DNA from: JANNPJ01 sp965200525
GTDB taxonomy: Bacteria; Actinomycetota; Actinomycetes; Actinomycetales; Kineosporiaceae
Direction of reading: 5' to 3'
NCBI GenBank assembly: GCA_965200525.1
Contig: OZ241368.1
Span: 5,828,001 to 5,892,000 of the forward strand
DNA: 64,000 nt
Shown here: positions 41,803 to 49,729 of the stretch, piece by piece
Layout of the letters: each line of letters starts with the position of its first letter
How positions within the stretch are numbered: position 1 is the stretch's first letter
Notes under the pieces: generated by a model
What the model was told of the DNA's origin: nothing
Seen by the model: the letters and a program-made list of their open reading frames with translations, nothing else
Database searches by the model: none
Program-made: the position numbers and the translations under genes

Positions 41803-41846
41803 GCCCCGCTTCGGCTGAGCCCCGCTCCGGCTGAGCGCCGCTTCGG
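41799..41846 (+). repeat. Three tandem 16-bp repeats over the pyrF stop
   Basis: CTGAGCCCCGCTTCGG (41799-41814), CTGAGCCCCGCTCCGG (41815-41830) and CTGAGCGCCGCTTCGG (41831-41846), with a degenerate fourth start (TTGAGTGCG). The first contains the pyrF TGA. Confidence 0.9.
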
Positions 41847-41852
41847 TTGAGT

Positions 41853-41916
41853 GCGAAGTGATCGATGTACCGAGTTGGTGGTGATCACCCCCGCTTCGGT
41901 ACATCGATCACTTCGC
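41853..41916. repeat. 64-bp palindromic element, 21-bp arms
   Basis: Arms 41853-41873 and 41896-41916 pair perfectly (core GAAGTGATCGATGTACCGA). The 22-base loop contains its own palindrome GGTGATCACC (41880-41889). It could terminate the pyrimidine operon, but the balanced base composition and perfect arms also suit a dispersed palindromic repeat. Confidence 0.8.
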
Positions 41917-41968
41917 GCCCGAAGGCGGTGCCTTGGCTGTCCAGGAAATGCAGGGGTCGATTAACTTC

Positions 41969-41998
41969 TTGCGGTAAACAGTCGAAAACTTCTAGTCT
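41969..41998 (+). promoter_or_regulatory. Possible promoter of the ABC exporter operon, giving a leaderless mRNA
   Basis: TTGCGG (41969-41974) and TAGTCT (41993-41998) with an 18-base spacer in a locally AT-rich patch. The transcription start would fall at or beside GTG 42005, and there is no ribosome-binding site before that codon. Confidence 0.45.
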
Positions 41999-42004
41999 CC
42001 CGAC

Positions 42005-42958
42005 GTGGATGAGGAACTGGTCACGGCCCGCGGACTGACCAAGCGGCACCCGTCCCGGCAGAAGGGCGAGGTCGGGCAGCTCGCGGTCGACGGGATCGAC
42101 TTCTCGTTGCGCCGCGGCGAGGTGTTCGGCTTTCTCGGCCCGAACGGCGCCGGCAAGTCCTCGACCATGCGCATGATCGCCTGCGTCTCGCCGATCACGG
42201 CCGGCTCGTTGCGGGTGTTCGGCCTCGACCCGGCCCGCGACGGCCGGCAGATCCGGGCCCGGCTCGGCGTCGTCCCGCAGGACGACGCGCTCGACCTGGA
42301 GCTGAGCGTTCGCGAGAACCTGCTGATCTACGGTCGCTACTTCGGCCTGCCCAAGAAGGTCGTCGCCGAACGGGCCGACGAGCTGCTCGAGTTCGCCCAG
42401 CTCACCGAGCGGGCCGGCGAGCTGGTCGAGAACCTGTCCGGGGGGATGCGCCGCCGGCTGACCATCGCCCGGGCGCTGATCAACGAACCCGAGATCGTGC
42501 TGCTGGACGAGCCCACCACCGGCCTCGACCCGCAGGCCCGGCACCTGCTGTGGGAGCGGCTGTTCGAGCTCAAGCAGCGCGGCATCGCGCTGATCCTGAC
42601 CACCCACTACATGGACGAGGCCGAGCAGCTCTGCGACCGGCTGGTGGTGATGGACGGCGGCCGGATCGTAGCCGAGGGCTCGCCGGTCGAGCTGATCACC
42701 CGGTACGCGCCGCGCGAGGTGCTGGAACTGCGTTTCGCCCCGGGCGAGCAGCAGACCGCGTACGAGAAGATCGTGGACGCTGGCGTCCACGACCGGGTCG
42801 AGCAGCTGCCCGACCGCCTGCTCTGGTACTCCGAGCACGGCGAGGCGTCGCTGGCCGCGGTCGAGTCGATGGGCCTGGTGCCGATCACCGCGCTGGTCCG
42901 GCGGTCCGGCCTGGAAGACGTGTTCCTGCAGCTCACCGGCCGCAAGCTGGTCGACTGA
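42005..42958 (+). CDS. ABC exporter ATP-binding protein, DrrA/NodI-like
   Basis: 317 residues. Walker A FLGPNGAGKSSTMRMI, Q-loop VVPQDDAL, signature LSGGMRRRLTIARALI, Walker B EIVLLDEPTTGLDPQARHLL, H-loop TTHYMDEAEQLCDRL, then the C-terminal extension typical of DrrA/NodI (GLEDVFLQLTGRKLVD). It drives the two ABC-2 permeases that follow. The exported substrate cannot be read from sequence; polyketide- or lipid-like compounds are common for this family. Confidence 0.9.
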   Translation: MDEELVTARGLTKRHPSRQKGEVGQLAVDGIDFSLRRGEVFGFLGPNGAGKSSTMRMIACVSPITAGSLRVFGLDPARDGRQIRARLGVVPQDDALDLELSVRENLLIYGRYFGLPKKVVAERADELLEFAQLTERAGELVENLSGGMRRRLTIARALINEPEIVLLDEPTTGLDPQARHLLWERLFELKQRGIALILTTHYMDEAEQLCDRLVVMDGGRIVAEGSPVELITRYAPREVLELRFAPGEQQTAYEKIVDAGVHDRVEQLPDRLLWYSEHGEASLAAVESMGLVPITALVRRSGLEDVFLQLTGRKLVD

Positions 42959-42959
42959 G

Positions 42960-43724
42960 ATGACCTTCGCGGCAAGGGAGTTCCAGTACTGGCTGCTGCG
43001 CTACCGCCGGACCTGGCGGGGCACGGTGGTGATCAGCGTGCTCAACCCGCTGCTGTTCCTGGTCGCGGTCGGCGTCGGCTTGGGTGGGTTGGTCCGGCCC
43101 AACTCGCCGTCCTTGGGCGGGGTGGCCTATCTCGACTTCTTCGCCCCCGGCATGCTGGCCGCCGCGGCGATGCAGAACGGCGTGGTCGAGTCGGCGTTCC
43201 CGGTCGCCCGGGCGCACGGGCCGGCCGGTAGCTACCGGGTCGCGGTGAGCACGCCGCTGGAGCCGGACGACATCCTGCTCGGGCACGCCCTGTTCATGGC
43301 CCTGCGGATCACCGTCAACGCGGCCGCCTTTCTGGTGGTGCTGCTGGCTTTCGGCAGCGCGCACTCGGTGCTGGTGCTGTTCGACCTGCCCGCCGCCACC
43401 CTGACCGGGCTGGCCTTCGCCCTGCCGGTGTCGGCCTGGGCCGTGACCCGGGAGATGAACGGCGTGGTCGGCGTCTTCAAGTGGGTGGTGATGCCGCTGT
43501 ACCTGTTCTCGGGCACGTTCTTCGCGATCAGCCAGCTCCCGGCCTGGATCCGCCCGCTGGCCTGGCTGACGCCGTCCTGGCACGGGGTCGAGCTCTGCCG
43601 CACGCTGAGCCTGGGTACGGCCACCGGCTGGTCCACGGCCGGTCACGTGGCCTACCTGCTGCTGGTCATCGCGCTCGGATATCTACTGGCCCGTCGCGGC
43701 TTTCGCCGCCGGCTGCACACCTGA
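42960..43724 (+). CDS. ABC-2 type permease, NodJ-like (first)
   Basis: 254 residues with six predicted spans (VISVLNPLLFLVAVGVGLGG, then ITVNAAAFLVVLLAFG and FKWVVMPLYLFSGTFFAISQ) and the NodJ-family features FFAPGMLAAAAMQNGVVESA and VSTPLEPDDILLGHAL. ATG 42960 lies one base after the ATPase stop. It probably forms a heterodimer with the next gene product. Confidence 0.88.
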   Translation: MTFAAREFQYWLLRYRRTWRGTVVISVLNPLLFLVAVGVGLGGLVRPNSPSLGGVAYLDFFAPGMLAAAAMQNGVVESAFPVARAHGPAGSYRVAVSTPLEPDDILLGHALFMALRITVNAAAFLVVLLAFGSAHSVLVLFDLPAATLTGLAFALPVSAWAVTREMNGVVGVFKWVVMPLYLFSGTFFAISQLPAWIRPLAWLTPSWHGVELCRTLSLGTATGWSTAGHVAYLLLVIALGYLLARRGFRRRLHT

Positions 43725-43732
43725 GGAGCAAC

Positions 43733-44497
43733 GTGTCGTCGTCCTGGTCGATCGTGGTGCGCCACCTGTGGGTGCTGCGCGCCCGCCGGCCCTGGATGCT
43801 GATCGCGCACGGCGTGTTCGAGCCGTTCCTGTACCTGATCTCGTTCGGCCTGGGCATCGGGCAGCTGATCGGGGCCCTGCCCGGCTCGGCCGCGGACGTC
43901 TCGTACGCCGCCTTCGTGGCCCCGGCCCTGCTGGCCACCTCGGCGATGAACAACTCGGTGGCCGAGACCACCGGCTCGGTCTGGTTCCGGCTGCGGTTCG
44001 AGAAGTTCTACGACGCGATCGTCAGCACGCCGATGGAGCCGGGCCAGATCGCCCGGGGCGAGACGATGGCCGCCGTCCTGCGCAGCACGCTGTCGGCGGC
44101 CTGCTTCCTGCTGGTGATCCTCGGGCTCGGGCTGGTCCGGTCCTGGTGGGCGCTGCTGGCCCTGCCCGCGCTGGTGCTGGTCGCGTTCGCGTTCGCCGGC
44201 GCCGGGCTGGCCGTGACTACCTACCTGCGGCAGTTCCACCACCACCAGTACGTGCAGCTGGTCATGCTGCCGATGTTCCTGTTCGCGACCACGTTCTACC
44301 CGCTGTCGGTCTACCCGGCGCCGGTCCGGGCGGTGGTCGCGGTGCTGCCGCTCTACCAGAGCACCGAGCTGGTGCGCGGGCTGGTGCTCGGCGACCTCGG
44401 GCCACACCTGCTGATCGCCACGGTGTACCTGCTGGCGATGGGGCTGGCCGGCAGCTGGCTGGCCGGCCGGCGGTTCAGCACGGCCCTGCGACGCTGA
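43733..44497 (+). CDS. ABC-2 type permease, NodJ-like (second)
   Basis: 254 residues, same length and motif order as the preceding permease: LIAHGVFEPFLYLISFGLGI, FVAPALLATSAMNNSVAETT, YDAIVSTPMEPGQIARGETM, QLVMLPMFLFATTFYPLSVY, VLPLYQSTELVRGLVLGDL. Paralogous to it. GTG 43733 follows GAGGAG. Confidence 0.88.
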   Translation: MSSSWSIVVRHLWVLRARRPWMLIAHGVFEPFLYLISFGLGIGQLIGALPGSAADVSYAAFVAPALLATSAMNNSVAETTGSVWFRLRFEKFYDAIVSTPMEPGQIARGETMAAVLRSTLSAACFLLVILGLGLVRSWWALLALPALVLVAFAFAGAGLAVTTYLRQFHHHQYVQLVMLPMFLFATTFYPLSVYPAPVRAVVAVLPLYQSTELVRGLVLGDLGPHLLIATVYLLAMGLAGSWLAGRRFSTALRR

Positions 44498-44572
44498 ATC
44501 GGCCGTCGCCGCATCCGGGTTCGCGGGCCCGTGGTTGTGATTGACTTCGGGTCCCATCCGGAAAGAGGCTCG

Positions 44573-45376
44573 ATGTCCAGATCTGTGTCCGGACGCGCCC
44601 GTGCGCGCTCCCTGGCGGCGGCGATCGCGGCGATCGGCGTTCTGGGCGCCTGCTCCAGCGGGTCGACGTCGCCGACGTCAGCGGCTCCGATCGCGAGCAG
44701 TACGAACCCGGCCGGCGGCGCCGCGCCGACCGAGGTCGCCGGCACCGCCGACCCGCTGTCCCTCGCCGGGCTCACGGCGGCCGTGGCCCAGGAGGCGAAC
44801 GCGAGCCCGTACTCGGCGACCATGAAGATCGATACCGAGGTGGCCGATCACTCCCAGGCCCGGATGAGCGCTCAGGTCAACCTCAACGGTCCGCTGACCG
44901 GGTACGTCACCCTGCGGTACCGCGACGACAAGGGCAAGCTCCAGATCCTCACCGAGGTGCTGACCAGGCAGGCCGGCTACACCCGACCGGTGAACAGTTC
45001 GGGCAAGCCCCTGGGGGACTGGTACCAGACCAGCCGCGACGCCGGTGACGGCCTGGCCAACTACGGCCGCTACGCGCAGTTGCTGCTGAGCCGGGGAGCC
45101 GGCGCGATCAAGGGCACAGAGATCCGCGACGGCGTCCGCACGGCTCGGCTGTCCGGGTCGGTGACCGCCGGTCAGGTCCGCGAGATCGAACCCAGCCTGT
45201 TCACCAAACTGCAGGCCAACCACGTCCGGGCGTTCGACTGCGAGCTCTGGCTGACCGCGCAGGGTCGGGTGACCCGGCTCGAGCAGCGCTACCAGCTGAA
45301 CGGTCAGGCCGTCCACAGCACCGTCGTGCTGACCAAGTTCGGGGCCCCGCTGAAGGTCTCGGCCCCGACCGACTGA
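44573..45376 (+). CDS. Lipoprotein, LppX/LprG-like
   Basis: 267 residues. A lipoprotein signal (ARSLAAAIAAIGVLGAC, lipobox LGAC) is followed by a Ser/Thr/Ala linker and a domain of about 190 residues (ASPYSATMKIDTEV, QVNLNGPLTGYVTLRYRD, YTRPVNSSGKPLGDWYQ, ELWLTAQGRVTRLEQRYQLN) like the half-barrel LppX/LprAFG lipoproteins of actinobacteria, some of which bind lipids. The family assignment is by pattern only. ATG 44573 has GAAAGAGG upstream. Confidence 0.7.
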   Translation: MSRSVSGRARARSLAAAIAAIGVLGACSSGSTSPTSAAPIASSTNPAGGAAPTEVAGTADPLSLAGLTAAVAQEANASPYSATMKIDTEVADHSQARMSAQVNLNGPLTGYVTLRYRDDKGKLQILTEVLTRQAGYTRPVNSSGKPLGDWYQTSRDAGDGLANYGRYAQLLLSRGAGAIKGTEIRDGVRTARLSGSVTAGQVREIEPSLFTKLQANHVRAFDCELWLTAQGRVTRLEQRYQLNGQAVHSTVVLTKFGAPLKVSAPTD

Positions 45377-45436
45377 GGATCGCGCTCGGCGCCGGTCCGC
45401 GCCGGGTTCCGACCTTCCGCACCCCGGCCCGATGTG

Positions 45437-45443
45437 TACTAAT
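45437..45443 (+). promoter_or_regulatory. Possible -10 element of the GAF/LuxR regulator gene
   Basis: TACTAAT, 54 bases before ATG 45497, is the best -10-like word in the intergenic region. No convincing -35 is seen. Confidence 0.35.
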
Positions 45444-45496
45444 GGGGCCAGCAGCGGCAAGGATGCCGCGGCGTCCGACGGGGTCGGGAGGGTGAG

Positions 45497-47269
45497 ATGG
45501 GCGAGCCGCCGTCGGAGCTCGGGCTGCCGGCCAAGGTCAGCGCGCTCAACCAGCTGGCCGAGGACCTGGCCGGCGAGTTACTGCTGCGCCCCCTGCTGGA
45601 GCGCATCCTGGGCCTGTGCACCCAACTGCTGGGTTGCGAGGCCGGGTCGATCTCCAGCGTCGACGAGACCGCCGGAACCTACCGCAAGGAAGCCGACATC
45701 GGCGTCCGGTGCCAGTCCGGTCAGGTCTTCTCGCTCGCGGAGGGGATGACCGGTGAGGTGGTCCGGCGCCGGGCCCCGATCTGGTTCGACCGCTACGAGC
45801 AGGTGATCGGTGGGCACATCGCGGCCGAGGACCGGCGCACGCTCCGCGGCGTGATCGGCGTCCCGTTGCCGTGGCGGGGGCGGATCATCGGCGTCTGTGT
45901 GGTCTTCTCCCGGGACGCCGAGCGGGTCTTCACCGAGGCCGACGCCGACCTGATGCGACTGTTCGCCCGGCACGCCACCGTGGCCCTGGCCAACGCGATG
46001 ATGCACGAGGCGGCCGAGGAACGAGCCCGGGCCGAGGCCGCCGCGGCCGAGCGCGCACGGCTGGTGGACGACGTCCAGGAACTGCTCGAGCTCGGCCTGA
46101 TCCGGATCCTGGCCGGGATCGACGACGCCCAGGCGTTGCGGCCCCCGGACGAGGCCTCCCGCCGGGCCCTGCAGCAGATCCGGACCGCGACCGTGGAGTC
46201 GGTGGCCTCGCTGCGCCGGGCCGTCCAGGGGTTCAGCCCGGCTCCGGTCGACGATCGCAGCCTGGAGGACGTGCTGCGGGCCGAGCTCGGCTGGGTCGAG
46301 CGGGTCCGCAAGCTGAGCGCCCGGCTGGTGGTGGCCGGCCCGCCGGTCCCGCTGGACGGCCCGCTGATCCAGGAGGTGGTGCTGGTCGTGCAGGAGGCCC
46401 TGGCCAACGTGGTCAAGCACGCCTCGGCGGCCACCGTCCGGGTCGGCGTCGTTTACGAATCGGCGCAGCTCAGCGTGCTGATCCAGGACGACGGGCAAGG
46501 CTTCGCGCCGAACCCGGACGAGGCCACGGCCGGGCTCGGGCACCAGCGGATGCAGCAGCGGGCCCAGCGTCTGGGCGGCTCCCTGGACATCGACTCGGTC
46601 CTCGGCTGGGGCACCCGGGTGCGGGCCCGCTTTCCCTACCGCGGGTCGTTGCGGGCCGGCGGCCGGCCGCTGTCGGTGCTGGTGGTCGCGGCCCAGCCCG
46701 TGGTCGTGGCCGGGCTGGCCCGATTGCTCACCTGGTCCGAGCCCGCGGTCCGGATCGTGGCCGAAGCCGGCGACGGGCCGTCGGCGGTGGAGGCGATCGC
46801 CGTCCACCGCCCGGAGGTGATCGTGGTCAGCGACGGGCTCGCCGAGGGGTTGCCCGCCGTGCTGCGCTCGCTGGCGGGCGCGCACCCCGAACTGGGCGTC
46901 GTGGCCGTCTGCGCCGACGCCGAGCCGGACCGGATCGCCGAGGCGCTGGCCGCCGGGGCGTCCTGCTGCGTGACGGCCGCAGCCGACGGGCCGACCCTGG
47001 CCAACGCCGTGGTCGCGGCGTCCCGGGGGCAGACCGTGGTGCCCAGTGCCGAGGTCTGGCAGGGCCGGCTGGTCAGTGACACCAACCAGGCCGGGCTGAC
47101 CGTGCGCGAGCGGGAGGTCCGGGCCCTGCTGGAGCGAGGACTGCCTGACAAGGCGATCGCCCAGCGGCTGGTGATCTCGGTGAAGACGGTCGAGAAACAC
47201 GTCGGGGCGGTGCTGCGCAAGACCGGCGCCCGCAGCCGGACCGAACTGGCCGCCACCGCCCACCGGTAG
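45497..47269 (+). CDS. Single-chain GAF / histidine-kinase-like / receiver-like / LuxR regulator lacking phospho-transfer residues
   Basis: 590 residues: GAF domain at about 15-170 (ILGLCTQLLGCEAGSISSVD, IGVPLPWRGRIIGVCVVFSR), a HisKA_3-like dimerisation segment at about 180-250, a HATPase domain at about 265-375 (N-box VVQEALANVVKHASA, G-box LIQDDGQGFAP), a receiver-like domain at about 390-510, and a LuxR helix-turn-helix at about 530-588 (LTVREREVRALLERGLPDKA, ISVKTVEKHVGAVLRKTGAR). The phospho-accepting His position is Gln194 (ERARLVDDVQE versus the usual ERxRIARELHD). The receiver's acidic pair is Ala398-Ala399 and its acceptor Asp aligns with Ser445. So it is probably a phosphorylation-independent one-component regulator that may still bind a GAF ligand and ATP. 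ATG 45497 has GGGAGG upstream. Confidence 0.85.
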   Translation: MGEPPSELGLPAKVSALNQLAEDLAGELLLRPLLERILGLCTQLLGCEAGSISSVDETAGTYRKEADIGVRCQSGQVFSLAEGMTGEVVRRRAPIWFDRYEQVIGGHIAAEDRRTLRGVIGVPLPWRGRIIGVCVVFSRDAERVFTEADADLMRLFARHATVALANAMMHEAAEERARAEAAAAERARLVDDVQELLELGLIRILAGIDDAQALRPPDEASRRALQQIRTATVESVASLRRAVQGFSPAPVDDRSLEDVLRAELGWVERVRKLSARLVVAGPPVPLDGPLIQEVVLVVQEALANVVKHASAATVRVGVVYESAQLSVLIQDDGQGFAPNPDEATAGLGHQRMQQRAQRLGGSLDIDSVLGWGTRVRARFPYRGSLRAGGRPLSVLVVAAQPVVVAGLARLLTWSEPAVRIVAEAGDGPSAVEAIAVHRPEVIVVSDGLAEGLPAVLRSLAGAHPELGVVAVCADAEPDRIAEALAAGASCCVTAAADGPTLANAVVAASRGQTVVPSAEVWQGRLVSDTNQAGLTVREREVRALLERGLPDKAIAQRLVISVKTVEKHVGAVLRKTGARSRTELAATAHR

Positions 47270-47280
47270 GGGTTTCCCTC

Positions 47281-47305
47281 ATCCCGGACGGGGACTTTCC
47301 GGGAT
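47281..47305 (+). terminator. Hairpin after the GAF/LuxR gene
   Basis: ATCCCGGA (47281-47288) pairs with TCCGGGAT (47298-47305) over a 9-base loop, 12 bases past the stop. Confidence 0.5.
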
Positions 47306-47335
47306 CCGCCGGGCCCGGCCCCGACCTAGCCTGAC

Positions 47336-47366
47336 GTTGTCCACCCGGACCGTTGTCCACCAGGAC
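47336..47366 (+). promoter_or_regulatory. Direct-repeat candidate operator before the aldolase operon
   Basis: GTTGTCCACCCGGAC (47336-47350) and GTTGTCCACCAGGAC (47352-47366) differ at one base and are spaced 16 bases apart, ending 20 bases before the aldolase start. Head-to-tail sites of this kind are often regulator-binding. Confidence 0.4.
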
Positions 47367-47386
47367 GTCGTCAGGAGGTCGCGCCC

Positions 47387-48244
47387 GTGCCGGTTGTCCC
47401 GCTCCGCGAGATCCTGGGCCGCGCCCTGACCGAGCGGTACGCCGTCCCCGCGATCAACGTGGTCAACGACCTGACCCTGCAGGCGGTGCTCCAGGCGGCG
47501 GTCGACCAGCGGTCGCCGGTGATCGTGCAGACGTCGGTCAAGACCGTCCGCTCGATCGGGGCCGAGGTCCTGATCGGCATGTGGCAGCCGATGACGGCCG
47601 GGCTCGAGGTGCCGGTCAGTCTGCACCTGGACCACTGCCCGGACCGGGCGCTGATCACCGAGTGCCTGCGGCTGGGCTGGAACTCGGTGCTGTTCGACGC
47701 CTCGGCCCTGCCGGTGGCCGAGAACCAGCGCCAGACGGTCGAAGTGGTGGCCGAGGCCCGGGCCCGCGGCGCCGACGTCGAGGGTGAGATCGAGGCCATC
47801 ACCGGGGTCGAGGACGGCCACGGCTCGGACGACGAGGGCGAGCGGCAGAGCCTGCAGACCTGCGTCGAGTTCATCGAGACGACCGGGATCGACGTGTTCG
47901 CCCCGGCCCTGGGCAACGCCCACGGCATCTACCGGACGGCGCCGACCCTGGACGGCCGGCGGGTCAGCGACCTGGTCGAGCGGACCGGCGTCCCGATCGC
48001 CCTGCACGGCGGATCCGGGCTCAGCGACAGCGATTTCACCGACCTGATCGGCCGCGGCTGCGCCAAGGTGAACCTCTCGACCGCGCTGAAGATCCGGTTC
48101 ATGCAGGCCTCGCTGGCCTTCCTGCGCGGGGCCGAGGAACACGACCGCTGGGATCCGCCGTCCCTGTTCACGCAGGTCGGGGCCCAGGTCGAGGAACTCG
48201 CAGCCGATCACATGCGGCTCTTCGGCAGCGCCGGGCGGGCCTGA
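47387..48244 (+). CDS. Class II (zinc) ketose-bisphosphate aldolase
   Basis: 285 residues of the FbaA/GatY/KbaY family: YAVPAINVVNDLTLQAVLQA, zinc-site VSLHLDHCPD (family usually HLDHG), VEGEIEAITGVEDG, APALGNAHGIYRTAPTLD, IALHGGSGLSDSDF and VNLSTALKIRF. Such enzymes cleave a ketose (bis)phosphate to DHAP plus an aldehyde, or run in reverse. Linkage to CbbY-like, DhaL and DhaK genes suggests a pathway through DHA/DHAP. GTG 47387 follows AGGAGG. The substrate is unknown. Confidence 0.9.
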   Translation: MPVVPLREILGRALTERYAVPAINVVNDLTLQAVLQAAVDQRSPVIVQTSVKTVRSIGAEVLIGMWQPMTAGLEVPVSLHLDHCPDRALITECLRLGWNSVLFDASALPVAENQRQTVEVVAEARARGADVEGEIEAITGVEDGHGSDDEGERQSLQTCVEFIETTGIDVFAPALGNAHGIYRTAPTLDGRRVSDLVERTGVPIALHGGSGLSDSDFTDLIGRGCAKVNLSTALKIRFMQASLAFLRGAEEHDRWDPPSLFTQVGAQVEELAADHMRLFGSAGRA

Positions 48245-49074
48245 TGGCAACCGCCGGCGGCGACGCGCTGATCTTCGACTGTGACGGCGTGCTGGCCGAC
48301 ACCGAGCGCGACGGCCACCGGCCGGCGTTCAACCAGATGTTCCACGAGCTCGGCCTGCCGGTGCACTGGAGCGAGTCGGACTACGCCGAGAAGCTGCGGG
48401 TCGGTGGCGGTAAGGAACGCCTGGCCGGCCTGCTGACGCCGGGCTTCGTGACTGCCCTGGGCCTGCCCGAGACCCCCGATGGGCAACAGCAGTTGCTGGC
48501 CCACTGGCACCGGCGCAAGACCGAGATCTACACCCGGATGGTGGCCGACGGCCGGTTGCCGGGCCGGCCCGGGGTGGCCCGGATCGTGGCCGAGGCGGTG
48601 GCGGCGGGCTGGGCGCTGGCGGTGGCCTCGACCTCGGCCGAGGTCTCGGTGCGGGCGGTGCTGGACCACGTGGTCGGCCGCGAGCAGGCGGCCCGGTTCG
48701 CGGTGTTCGCCGGCGACCTGGTGCCCCGGAAGAAGCCGGCCCCGGACATCTACCTGGCCGCCGTCGACGCGCTCGGCGTCGACCCGGGCCGGGTGGTGGT
48801 GATCGAGGACTCCGGCAACGGCCTGGCCGCCGCCCGGGCCGCCGGCCTGGCCTGCGTCGTCACGGTCAACGGCTACACCCGCGACGAGGACTTCACCGGG
48901 GCCGCGCTGGTCGTTTCCGAGCTCGGTGACCCGGGCCGGCCACCGATCGAGGTGCTGGCCGATCCGGCCGGCATCGATCCCGGCGACCGGCTCGTGCTCG
49001 CCGATCTGGTCGCCGCCCGTGGCCGGTCGGCGGCGGCCCCGTGGCCGCAACGGAAAGGAGCCGGCAATGACTGA
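48244..49074 (+). CDS. HAD-IA phosphatase, CbbY-like
   Basis: 276 residues: motif I LIFDCDGVLADTERDGHRPA (nucleophile Asp12 and acid Asp14), the CbbY-style cap LRVGGGKERLAGLL, motif II VASTS, and VPRKKPAPDIYLAAVDALGV followed by VVIEDSGNGLAAARAAGLA. CbbY removes phosphate from xylulose-1,5-bisphosphate; here the substrate may be another sugar phosphate of the operon. The C-terminal about 40 residues are an extension. ATG 48244 shares a base with the aldolase stop, and the 3' end overlaps dhaL by 8 bases. Confidence 0.88.
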   Translation: MATAGGDALIFDCDGVLADTERDGHRPAFNQMFHELGLPVHWSESDYAEKLRVGGGKERLAGLLTPGFVTALGLPETPDGQQQLLAHWHRRKTEIYTRMVADGRLPGRPGVARIVAEAVAAGWALAVASTSAEVSVRAVLDHVVGREQAARFAVFAGDLVPRKKPAPDIYLAAVDALGVDPGRVVVIEDSGNGLAAARAAGLACVVTVNGYTRDEDFTGAALVVSELGDPGRPPIEVLADPAGIDPGDRLVLADLVAARGRSAAAPWPQRKGAGND

Positions 49075-49729
49075 CCCTGCGATGGCCGGGCTGGAGCTCG
49101 TCGTCCGCACCATGGCCGAGACGGCGGTGGCCCACGAGAAGTACTTCGGTGACCTGGACGCCGTGGTCGGCGACGGCGACTTCGGCTACTCGATGGCCCG
49201 CGGCTTCGAGGCGGTGCTGGCCGGCTGGGACGGCCTCGACCGGACCGACGCCGCGACCTTCCTGCGGCGGGTCGCGATGATCATCACCAGCCGGATGGGA
49301 GGCACCTCGGGCCCGCTGTGGGGCACCGGCTTCCTCCGCGCGGCGGCCACGGCCAAGGACGCCCCGATGGACGCCGCCCTGGTGATCGCCATGCTGCGGG
49401 CCGCCGTCACCGGCATCAAGAGCCGAGGGCAGGCCGAGCTCGGCGACAAGACCCTGCTCGATGCCCTGGTTCCGGCGGTCGACGAGCTGGAGAAGCAGTT
49501 CGGGTCGGGCGAGGCGGCCGGCCCGGCCCTCGTGGCGGCGGCCTCCACCGCCCGGAACGCGGCCGAGGCCACCGAGTCCATGCAGGCCATGCGGGGGCGG
49601 GCCAGCTACAGCGGCGAGCGCAGCATCGGCAGCCCCGACCCCGGGGCCCTCGCCGTCGCCGTCATGTTCGAGCACCTGGCCGCGAGCTGGGCCACCGGCA
49701 CCCCCGTCCCGATGGAGGGATCATCATGA
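49067..49729 (+). CDS. dhaL: Dihydroxyacetone kinase ADP/ATP-binding subunit DhaL
   Basis: 220 residues, all-helical DhaL/DAK2 domain: LDAVVGDGDFGYSMARGFEA with Mg-binding Asp residues, ITSRMGGTSGPLWGTGFLRA, ELGDKTLLDALVPAVDELEK, GRASYSGERSIGSPDPGALA. ATG 49067 has AAAGGAG upstream. It precedes dhaK, the reverse of the E. coli order. No DhaM phosphocarrier gene is in the window, so whether nucleotide is recharged by a PTS or exchanged with ATP is unknown. Confidence 0.93.
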   Translation: MTDPAMAGLELVVRTMAETAVAHEKYFGDLDAVVGDGDFGYSMARGFEAVLAGWDGLDRTDAATFLRRVAMIITSRMGGTSGPLWGTGFLRAAATAKDAPMDAALVIAMLRAAVTGIKSRGQAELGDKTLLDALVPAVDELEKQFGSGEAAGPALVAAASTARNAAEATESMQAMRGRASYSGERSIGSPDPGALAVAVMFEHLAASWATGTPVPMEGSS

